Assembly: GCA_905221605.1 (NCBI GenBank)
Contig: CAJNDS010001646.1
Span: 706,116-770,115 of the forward strand
Reading direction: 5' to 3'
Length of the DNA stretch: 64,000 nucleotides
DNA from: Symbiodinium natans
Taxonomy: Eukaryota; Sar; Dinophyceae; Suessiales; Symbiodiniaceae
Part shown: positions 13,101 through 21,609 of the stretch, piece after piece
Position numbering within the stretch: position 1 is the stretch's first letter
Layout of the letters: every line of letters begins with the position of its first letter
Notes under the pieces: generated by a model
Told to the model about the DNA's origin: nothing
The model's input: only the letters and a program-made list of their open reading frames with translations
Databases searched by the model: none
Position numbers and translations under genes: made by a program

Positions 13101-16100
13101 CGGGATGAGTTTGTCATCTTGTTGTCTACAACTGGGTTTTCGGATGCGCAAGGAGTCGAGCAGATGCGGCTTTGCCAGTTTATCGAAAGCCTGTGAGTCT
13201 GAGACAGCTCAGGCGAAGGGGAAGGGCGCCCCTCCGCCGCAGACAGCCGACGAGCCGAGCACAAAGCAGAAAGCTGCTGCTTCGCTGATCCAAGCTGCGA
13301 AAGATGGCAGCCTCGAGAAGTCGTTGCAGGACTTCCAGCAGAGGGCTTCTGTGAGTGAGGCAGGGCCTGGCAAAAGGGTGTGATGATACGGGACGGGACT
13401 TTTGCTGGCGTGTGAACTTCGAGATTTCGCAGCGAGCACGTCGTATGTGTTGCGGCACCGAGATTCCTGCCCCACGCAATGCTTTGAAACGTGCTCGTGC
13501 GCAGGCGAGCGTGCCCGCAACGGAGCCGAAGGAGGCACCGGCAGCTCCGGCAGCTTCGCCGGCAGAAGCAGCGCCGGCCGAGGTGCCTCTAGTGGGCGTG
13601 TGTGCCCGTTGGTGTAGACGTTCCCGCGGCTTCGTCCCTCGACGGCCTGAAGCACGCTGCAAGCCTCTATGCCCTACAAGCCCTTGAACTTCTGGACGCT
13701 TCCCGAGCCCCGCTGAAACTCAACCCTTCTGCTGTCAAAACCGTCTTGGGGCTTTGCTCCCTTGGGAAGGCGCCTGTGGCAGATGCCGCCGCCGAGCAGA
13801 AGGAGCCTCCGGCTGAGGTGGGATTCTACGTTGTGAAAGTGCAGTGAAGTGACAGCACCGTGTCCTCTGGCCCAACTGCAATTCTCGTGCAGAAGTTTGC
13901 ACAAGGCTTAGGATTTCGGATGCTTTCGGGTGGACAGTTGCAGGATGTTGCAAGATGTTGCAAGTCTCAGCACCGCACTCGGAGGCCCCAGCAGCGAGCA
14001 AGGGCAAAGCGAAGGGGCCCAAAGGGCCGGGAAAGGGCCCACCGGTGACTCGCCGGAGCTTTGTGGGTGTGAGAGGGTTCCTTGTTCTTTTTTTGTTGTG
14101 TGGTGGTGTCGGGATGAGTTTGTCATCTTGTTGTCTACAACTGGGTTTTCGGATGCGCAAGGAGTCGAGCAGATGCGGCTTTGCCAGTTTATCGAAAGCC
14201 TGTGAGTCTGAGACAGCTCAGGCGAAGGGGAAGGGCGCCCCTCCGCCGCAGACAGCCGACGAGCCGAGCACAAAGCAGAAAGCTGCTGCTTCGCTGATCC
14301 AAGCTGCGAAAGATGGCAGCCTCGAGAAGTCGTTGCAGGACTTCCAGCAGAGGGCTTCTGTGAGTGAGGCAGGGCCTGGCAAAAGGGTGTGATACGGGAC
14401 GGGACTTTTGCTGGCGTGTGAATTCGAGATTTCGCAGCGAGCACGTCGTATGTGTTGCAGCACCGAGATTCCTGCCCCACGCAATGCTTTGAGACGTGCT
14501 CGTGCGCAGGCGAGCGTGCCCGCAACGGAGCCGAAGGAGGCACCGGCAGCTCCGGCAGCTTCGCCGGCAGAAGCAGCGCCGGCCGAGGTGCCTCTAGTGA
14601 GCGTGTGTGCCCGTTGGTGTAGCCGTTCCCGCGGCTTCGTCCCTCGACCGCCTGAGACACACTGCAAGCCTCTTTTCCCTGCAAGCTCTGAACTTTTGGA
14701 CGCTTCCCAAGCCGAACTGAAACTCAACCCTTCTGCCGTCAAAGCCGTCTTGGGGGTTTGCTCCCTTGGGGAAGGCGCCTGTGGCAGATGCCGCCGCCGA
14801 GCAGAAGGAGCCTCCAGCTGAGGTGGGTTGCCACATAGTGAAGTGCAGTGAAGATAGTGAAGTGAAGCACCGTGTCCTCTGGCCCAACTGCAATTCTCGT
14901 GCAGAACTTGCACAAGGCTTAGGATTTCGGATGCTTTCGGGTGGACAGTTGCAGGATGTTGCAAGATGTTGCAAGTCTCAGCACTCGGAGGCCCCAGCAG
15001 CGAGCAAGGGCAAAGCGAAGGGGCCCAAAGGGCCGGGAAAGGGCCCACCGGTGACTCGCCGGAGCTTTGTGGGTGTGAGAGGGTTCCTTGTTCTTTTTTT
15101 GTTGTGTGGTGGTGTCGGGATGAGTTTGTCATCTTGTTGTCTACAACTGGGTTTTCGGATGCGCAAGGAGTCGAGCAGATGCGGCTTTGCCCGGTTTATC
15201 GAAAGCCTGTGAGTCTGGGACAGCTCAGGCGAAGGGGAAGGGCGCCCCTCCGCCGCAGACAGCCGACGAGCCGAGCACAAAGCAGAAAGCTGCTGCTTCG
15301 CTGATCCAAGCTGCGAAAGATGGCAGCCTCGAGAAGTCGTTGCAGGACTTCCAGCAGAGGGCTTCTGTGAGTGAGGCAGGGCCTGGCAAAAGGGTGTGAT
15401 GATACGGGACGGGACTTTTGCTGGCGTGTGAACTTCGAGATTTCGCAGCGAGCACGTCGTATGTGTTGCAGCACCGAGATTCCTGCCCCACGCAATGCTT
15501 TGAAACGTGCTCGTGCGCAGGCGAGCGTGCCCGCAACGGAGCCGAAGGAGGCACCGGCAGCTCCGGCAGCTTCGCCGGCAGAAGCAGCGCCGGCCGAGGT
15601 GCCTCTAGTGGGCGTGTGTGCCCGTTGGTGTAGACGTTCCCGCGGCTTCGTCCCTCGACGGCCTGAAGCACGCTGCAAGCCTCTATGCCCTACAAGCCCT
15701 TGAACTTCTGGACGCTTCCCGAGCCCCGCTGAAACTCAACCCTTCTGCTGTCAAAACTGTCTTGGGGCTTTGCTCCCTTGGGAAGGCGCCTGTGGCAGAT
15801 GCCGCCGCCGAGCAGAAGGAGCCTCCGGCTGAGGTGGGATTCCACGTTGTGAAAGTGCAGTGAAGTGACAGCACCGTGTCCTCTGGCCCAACTGCAATTC
15901 TCGTGCAGAAGTTTGCGCAAGGCTTAGGATTTCGGATGCTTTCGGGTGGACAGTTGCAGGATGTTGCAAGATGTTGCAAGTCTCAGCACCGCACTCGGAG
16001 GCCCCAGCAGCGAGCAAGGGCAAAGCGAAGGGGCCCAAAGGGCCGGGAAAGGGCCCACCGGTGACTCGCCGGAGCTTTGTGGGTGTGAGAGGGTTCCTTG

Positions 16101-17196
16101 TTCTTTTTTTGTTGTGTGGTGGTGTCGGGAAGAGTTTGTCATCTTGTTGTCTACAACTGGGTTTTCGGATGCGCAAGGAGTCGAGCAGATGCGGCTTTGC
16201 CCGGTTTATCGAAAGCCTGTGAGTCTGGGACAGCTCAGGCGAAGGGGAAGGGCGCCCCTCCGCCGCAGACAGCCGACGAGCCGAGCACAAAGCAGAAAGC
16301 TGCTGCTTCGCTGATCCAAGCTGCGAAAGATGGCAGCCTCGAGAAGTCGTTGCAGGACTTCCAGCAGAGGGCTTCTGTGAGTGAGGCAGGGCCTGGCAAA
16401 AGGGTGTGATGATACGGGACGGGACTTTTGCTGGCGTGTGAACTTCGAGATTTCGCAGCGAGCACGTCGTATGTGTTGCAGCACCGAGATTCCTGCCCCA
16501 CGCAATGCTTTGAAACGTGCTCGTGCGCAGGCGAGCGTGCCCGCAACGGAGCCGAAGGAGGCACCGGCAGCTCCGGCAGCTTCGCCGGCAGAAGCAGCGC
16601 CGGCCGAGGTGCCTGCCAGGGTCCACAAACTTATCACACGCCCGATCGTAAGTGAGACGCAGGATGTTATCGTCTACTCGCTGCGTTTCCCTGGAACTTC
16701 TTTAAACCCCAAACCCCAAACCCCAAAACCCTAAAGCCTAAAAAACTTCATGTTAAGCCCCCACGGCTTCTTCTGGAGGCGCCTTTGGCCAAGGGCAAGG
16801 CCAAGGGCCCCAAGGGTCCGGGCAAGGGCCCAGCTGCTTGCTCAGAGGGCTCTGAACATGACGGTTTTGGGTTTGGGGTTTGGGGTTTCGGGGTTTTCGG
16901 GTTTTGGGGGGTTTTGGGGTTTCGGGGTTTGGGGTTCGGGGGTCGGGTGTTTGAAGGGGTTTCATGTCCTTCTCCCCGTGTTGCTTTTTGGGGAGTGCCT
17001 CGCACACCACCTGCTTTTTTCAAGCCCAGAAGCCACTCCAAGGATGCCAAAGTGAATGTCCTGAAGCTCCCGCATACTCTGGCCTGAGAGGGCGCGTCTC
17101 TACCCTGAACTTCCATGGGGCCCCTCGAATGCCAAAGCAGCTGAAGCCAAGGGGAAGGGCGTGGCCTTTTCAGCGGAGGCGAAGGAGGCCTCTTGT
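7134..17196 (+). CDS. Tandem-exon gene for a Lys/Ala/Pro-rich repetitive protein
   Basis: ATG at 7134 reads MASEACT and stops at a GTAAGT donor (7155) in phase 0. Then come repeated exons, each starting after AG and in phase 0. Exon a (78 nt): 7289-7366, 8448-8525, 9454-9531, 10459-10536, 11478-11555, 12486-12563, 13505-13582, 14510-14587, 15521-15598, 16531-16608. Exon b (48 nt) starts: 7554, 8715, 9714, 10724, 11743, 12751, 13770, 14775, 15786. Exon c (60 nt) starts: 7770, 8931, 9929, 10949, 11958, 12976, 13985, 14991, 16001. Exon d (138 nt) starts: 9166, 10167, 11186, 12195, 13213, 14222, 15229, 16239. Exon a is Ala/Pro/Glu-rich (KEAPAAPAASPAEAAPAE), b reads APVADAAAEQKEPPAE, c is basic (KGKAKGPKGPGKGP), and d ends in an amphipathic helix (SLIQAAKDGSLEKSLQDFQQ). 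Donors are GT. One full unit adds 108 residues; total length would be near 1,000. Function unknown; a structural or nucleic-acid-binding role is only a guess from composition. Confidence 0.7.
7200..16614 (+). repeat. Tandem array of ~1.01-kb gene units (about 9.4 copies)
   Basis: Exon-a starts are spaced 1159, 1006, 1005, 1019, 1008, 1019, 1005, 1011 and 1010 bp. Introns are as conserved as exons between units 3 and 9. Small differences separate the units: the 10-mer ATGTTGCAAG before exon c is present twice or three times, GAATTCGAG alternates with GAACTTCGAG, and CGGGATGAG alternates with CGGGAAGAG. Unit 1 is the most diverged. The array stops abruptly after exon a of unit 10, at GTGCCT|GCCAGG (16614). 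Confidence 0.95.
7998..8320 (+). pseudogene. Interrupted exon d of unit 1
   Basis: The exon-d start is recognisable at 7998 (VKGKGAPPPQ). The homologous continuation (GPSAKKKAAS) appears only at about 8254, after roughly 220 bp of unrelated sequence. That sequence includes a TTGATCATTCTAACACATTCC stretch. Either the exon has been split by an insertion and partly decayed, or a new intron has been gained here. Confidence 0.5.
16684..16950. repeat. Telomere-like patches at the array's 3' border
   Basis: CCCCAAA and CCCTAAA copies at about 16705-16738, then GGGTTTTGG/GGGTTTGG copies at 16862-16950 in the opposite orientation. They flank the diverged exon c at 16779. Confidence 0.8.
16779..16832 (+). 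CDS. Diverged exon c beyond the array
   Basis: After TTCTGGAG the sequence reads APLAKGKAKGPKGPGKGP in phase 0, then meets a GC donor (CCA|GCTGCT). It matches exon c of the array at 14 or more of 18 residues, while the flanking intron is unlike the array. A second, weaker relic of exon d (AKGKGVAFSAEAKEAS) lies at about 17146-17193. These are probably older copies that form the 3' end of the same gene. Confidence 0.55.
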
Positions 17197-17682
17197 GTGA
17201 GAGCTGGGAATTTAGATGTGCCCGCTTAGAGAGGGGCATTCGGAGTGTCACGTCTTGGGCAGGAGCCTGCGACGGTGACGGAAGAGGCGGACTGGCAACG
17301 GGCGACGGGCTCACGTTATGTAGGACTTAGGACTTCCATAGGACGGTGGCGCCCTCTATACCCTCGATTCAAGTCGGCAACATTCCCACCCGAAATTCTT
17401 AAGGCCTAAACCCGCCTGGGCCAACGACCGACGTCATCCCAAAACCTGTTTTAGTTCCCCGCAGTCGGGTCGTGGTCGCAAGAACGTAAACCCAAACGCT
17501 CTCAAACCTTGCGAAACACGTGAAGCCTCAAAGCCACACCATTCGCGCAAAGACAGGCAAGCCCCGCAGGCGCCGCCAGCAGCCACGCGCCGCATAAGGC
17601 CAGGGGCATCCCCCGGGGAAAGGCTTCGGAAAGCACGCGTTCGGGCGCCACTCGCAGTTAGTTAGTTATGTAGTGTTTTCAG
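17197..17682. other. Spacer or intron, nothing recognised
   Basis: Mixed-composition sequence with no open frame supported by splice sites. It contains GTTAGTTAGTTATG near 17660. Confidence 0.5.
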
Positions 17683-20520
17683 GGCAAGCCCTTGTTTGAG
17701 CGGGACTTTTGTGGTAGGGGTCTCATGAATTGGGTTCTAGTTGGGGGGCTCATCGGGGGTTTGGGATGGCCCCATTCTAAACCACCATCTGTATCATATG
17801 TTGATATTCTTTCAAGCGGTGGATGTACACTTTATGCACATTTTGTTAAATGGAGAAAAAGCTTTCTTTGTCTCCTCGAAGATGCAACAAAACACCTCTT
17901 TAAGCATCTTGACAAAGGAACATCAGGCTTGGATTAAGTTTCAGCTCTCTTGCATTCCGTAAAGAATGTGTTGGTGCGTAGGAAAGAGCTGTTTGTGTTC
18001 CGAGTCTGGGAAAACTCGGGTTCTGCGAGCCGGAGGTCGCTGTTGTCGCCGCGGATCCCACCCTTGGTGTGGCCGAGTCTTGTCGCAGAGTAAGTGGATG
18101 TCGGGATGTTCGTGGGGTTTTAGGGCTCCTATGGTTTCTAGGCTTAGGGTTTAGGGTTTAGGGGTTCTAGGGTTTTGGTCTTTGTTTTTGTTGGGGGGGC
18201 TCTTGGGGAGCTGTCTAAAGGGTTTGCGGGCTTGGTGGGCTTTGGGTGAAGACCTCTTCTGAGGTTGGACAAAGGGCCTTCGGAGATCCCAAAACCCCAA
18301 AACCCCAAAACCCCAAAACCCCAAAACCCCAAAACCCCAAAACCCCAAAACCCCAAAACCCCAAAACCCCCAGGGCTTGAAGGGGGCATAGAGAAAGGGT
18401 TGGGATGTTCCCCGTTATACTAACAGTCCTGTAATCGGGATTATGCTACTCCCTCTGAGAAGCCCTGTTAAGGACTGTTCGCATAAGGGGGGACATCCCA
18501 AAGAAGGGGCCCTTTCATGGCAGTCTTGAACTCCCAGCAGAAGCTTCCTCCCCCCCCGCTTCTCCCCCGAAACGAGTTTCGAGGTGGACATCTCTTTGGG
18601 CCACGCCGCCGGCCACCTGCTGAAAAGAGGGCCCGTCTTTGGCTACAAGTTCCAGCCGCGTGCTTTTGGCCGCAGTTGGCGGGGGGTGTTGGGGGTCGAC
18701 CTGAAGAACCTTAAGCCCCTGGTTCTTTTTCTTTAGGTTAGAGAAAGTGATGCCAAAGGACCTCCATTTTTAGGAGCTGCGTAGCAATAGCCGCTGCAAA
18801 GATGAGGTACGCTTTTTTTGGGGTTTGTTCGGCTCTTCAAGTTGTGCTCGGAAAAGGAGCAGCCCTCCTAAAGTCCCTACAGTGCATCCAAGAACCCCGA
18901 ACCTCAATGAGAATATCTTCATGCGCTCTGCTGTGGTCACGGTCCGTTATGGATTTGGGGCTGTGGGTTTCTTGGGGTTCATGTTTTCTGGCTCGTGATC
19001 TGCGGGGAGGGGGTGGCGCCGAACATGGCAGGGTGGTGCTTCCTCACCAACACCCAGCTCATCGTCTACAAAGACGTGACCTGGCCTGCTCTGGGATGTT
19101 GGTTTAGGGTTTAGGGTTCAAGTAGTATGGGCTTGAGTTTGCGTTTTGCTATTGGGCGCATGGTTGCAGGCCTCTCCCAAGATTTGCTAAGCGCCCACCC
19201 TTCCTGGCTCTTCCCCCGGTTCTTCCCCCACACCCCTAAACCCTGAACCCCCAAAACCCTAGACCCCTAAACCCTAAACCCTAATTAATCCCAGAACCCT
19301 GAACCCTAAACCCTTATAAACCCTACACCCTAGAGCCTAAACTCAACTTAAATGTCTGAACCCTTTGTTTTGAGGAGAGCTTCACGCAGCGGCAAAGCGT
19401 GGAGCGGATCACTGCAGAGGCTCCTTGAATCAACGAGACGGGCGGCAGGTCGAAAGGGGGGCTCCTTGAAGGTTTCAAGGTCCCAAGGGGTTTAGGGTTT
19501 AGCGGTTGAGGGTTCAGCGTTTCGAGTTTAGGGTTTAGAGAGGCTTTGGGGGGGGGTTTCCTTGTTGAGTAGGTGCCCTTAAGTTGTGCTGCACAGGATT
19601 TTCAGCGCCCTTCGTCGGCGCGTCATGGCCGAACACCGAGGCGCGGGCCTTCAAGTTCTCGCGCCACGATGCGCCGGGCGAGGCGCGGAGAGGGCAGTCT
19701 GGCATGCCAGGGAGCTTCCCCCAAAAAAGTTCGGGGGGGCATCCTCTCTTTGGGAGGTTCCCCGCAAAAGCATGCGGAATGCCTCTGAGGGCTTAGGGAT
19801 GATTATGAAGGGAAAGCCCGATGGCTTGCGCCGAGTCTCTGCAGGCGGTCAAGCACATGGCCGAGAAGCCACATGGCGGCCCGGCAGCAAGTCGCAGGAG
19901 CAACGTGAGAACCGAGAGTTGACTTTACAAGGGTTAGGCCTCTCGAGGCTCTGGGATTGTCAGCCGCAATCGCATATAAAAACCAAGCGCCTCTCTCGAG
20001 GTGGTCTCGCTGATTGTATGGCAGCCGTTCAGTGAAGGGAGGGCAGGCATTTCTGCCGCGATCGTCAGAAGAAGGAAAAGAGATCGTCAACTGTACTCCA
20101 AATGGGCATTTCCCAACATAGGGGTACCCCTAGTACACCTCAGATACCATAATCCTCATTACCGGATGCCCCCAAAAAGGTAGCCATATTTTCCGAAATC
20201 CTTTTTTTTTTGGGGGGGGGCCCAAGGTTTGTGTTTCCCCTTTTGGAGAAGCGGGAGCTGAGGCTTCGTGCTGGACGCAGACCCCAAAGCCGGGAAATCT
20301 CGGAAGCTCTCCTACTTCGACGCCGCTCAGCTCTCCATTCTCTTCTCCCGCATTATCGCGGAAGGTCAGCTGGTTCTTACTGGGGAAGGAGGGAGTTAGG
20401 GGGGGCCAAAATGTGCCCTTTAAGGGATTATCTAGGGTACCTCATTCCCTCATTCCCTCATTGCCTACTAAGAACCAGCCAGAGAAGTCAAGCTGGGAAG
20501 AGCCAACTTTATTCGTAGAG
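17683..20520 (+). CDS. Unrecognised gene, at least six exons
   Basis: Exons read by phase: 17683-17713 (GKPLFERDFC, GT donor), about 18541-18672 (VDISLGHAAGHLLKRGPVFG), 19032-19094 (WCFLTNTQLIVYKDVTWP, GA donor), 19597-19677 (PFVGASWPNTEARAFKF, GC donor), 20263-20364 (KLSYFDAAQLSILFSRI, GT donor) and 20479-20520 (REVKLGRANFIRR, GT donor). The last four join in phase 1 without a break. The second exon is placed less firmly. Codon third positions are strongly GC. I do not recognise the family; the Asp/Lys-rich stretch ADPKAGKSRK leads into an amphipathic helix. Neither a start nor a stop codon is fixed. The second exon sits about 40 bp from the terminal-inverted-repeat element at 18400, so that element lies in an intron. 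Confidence 0.5.
18284..18373. repeat. (CCCCAAAA)n array
   Basis: About ten perfect 8-bp CCCCAAAA units, a telomere sequence type known from some ciliates rather than the CCCTAAA type seen elsewhere in this window. A short TTTAGGG patch lies just upstream at 18139-18170. Confidence 0.95.
18400..18501. mobile_element. Terminal-inverted-repeat element, copy A
   Basis: Starts TTGGGATGTTCCCC and ends GGGGGGACATCCCAA, with inner arms CTAACAGTCCT and AGGACTGTT. The flanks AGAAAGGG (18392-18399) and AGAAGGGG (18502-18509) agree at 7 of 8 bases, which fits an 8-bp target duplication. It has no coding capacity. Confidence 0.8.
19229..19345 (-). repeat. Telomere-like repeat (CCCTAAA)n, degenerate
   Basis: CCCTAAACCCTGAACCC-type units with CCCTATAAA and CCCTACA variants. 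Short TTTAGGG patches of opposite orientation lie at 19103-19122 and 19489-19545. Confidence 0.85.
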
Positions 20521-21609
20521 GTCTGAACCCGACTTGAGGGGAAGGGGGGGTGGGACATTTTGCAGCGGATTCGGAGCTTCAGGGCTTCAGGGTCGAGAGC
20601 AGACACACCCGGGCATGTCACCAACAGCTCGACTTCACGCGCAGTCGCGTGCACTGCCCATGAGCCGAGGCAGAGAGCGAAGCCACCCGCCTGCCATCGA
20701 TTTGCATCCCCAAGGGTGGCTGTAGCGTTCAATCTTGTGAAATCAACTCCCTCTGAGCCCAGCGGCAATGTGCCTCAATGTGATCTGGAGGGTCGCGAGT
20801 GGTCAGGTAGTTGGGTTTTGAGTTCAGGTTTGGCATTGAGGGGTCGAGGCTCCGACAGCAGCCTTTTTTGTTTAGCAGTGAAGGGTTCGGAGCCAAGAGA
20901 AAGCTCAGGAACTTTCCCCCTGTGCATAGCTACCCATACAGCTGGGCTGTCACTTTTGCGGTAGCACCAAGTCGACGGATGTTTGCAGCCTGCACGTAGC
21001 TGCTTCTTTAGCCTATGAGAGCCGTGGGATGCTCTGAGCCGCATGATCTTTTCAAGGAGAACTTGTCCTACTGGCTGGCGGCCGTTGCACAGGCCACAGG
21101 GTTCTGGGCCGTTGAGCCTTGTGCAAGGGTTTAATTCTGGGGCTAGGAGAGGGGTTGGGGTCGAGGGCCGGAGGCAGAAGATTCAGCATTGGAGACCTTA
21201 TGAATCAAGGGTGGTATGAATGAAGTATTCATGACGTACCACGAAGTGGGGAACGTTCATGACTCGGGGTGGAGCATACCGAGAGCCTGACTTGTACGTC
21301 AAAATCACTGCACGACACAGGTGCCCTAAACCCTAAACTCTTGAAACCCCCAAGTTTCCGGAAGATTAGGGTCCTGCCCAAGCGCTCACCAGGTTGCTGA
21401 GCGACGGGCGCAGGCTGGTCCGGGTGCAGAGAACTTTCCTTGGCCGTTTCCTGCAAAAGGCCCCCTTGGAAGAGGCATTGTTTTGGCTCGAAGCCTCAAG
21501 GTCTTACTTTTTTAATTGCTCGTGCGCTTTTGAGGTGGGGGCCTACTGTTTAGGCGCGGTGTTTTACTGACCCCAAAATCCTCAGAGCCTTGGGTCCCCA
21601 AAGTGCAGA
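20521..21609. other. Intergenic or intronic stretch
   Basis: No exon supported. It includes a short CCCTAAACCCTAAAC at 21325 and a poly-G run at 20544. Transcription signals are not recognisable by eye. Confidence 0.4.

Noticed and set aside
14218-15132. 304-codon open frame on the - strand of the exon array, and similar ones in each unit
   Set aside because: It is antisense to phase-consistent + exons and recurs only because the units recur. It crosses intron sequence and has no splice or start support.
7200-16614. CRISPR-like or prokaryotic repeat array
   Set aside because: Units are ~1 kb with exon-intron structure, not short repeats with unique spacers.
21470-21495. Relic of the dinoflagellate spliced leader (GCATTGTTTTGGCTCGAAG)
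   Set aside because: It resembles the end of the leader only with two inserted or changed bases, and it is not next to a coding start. Chance is likely.
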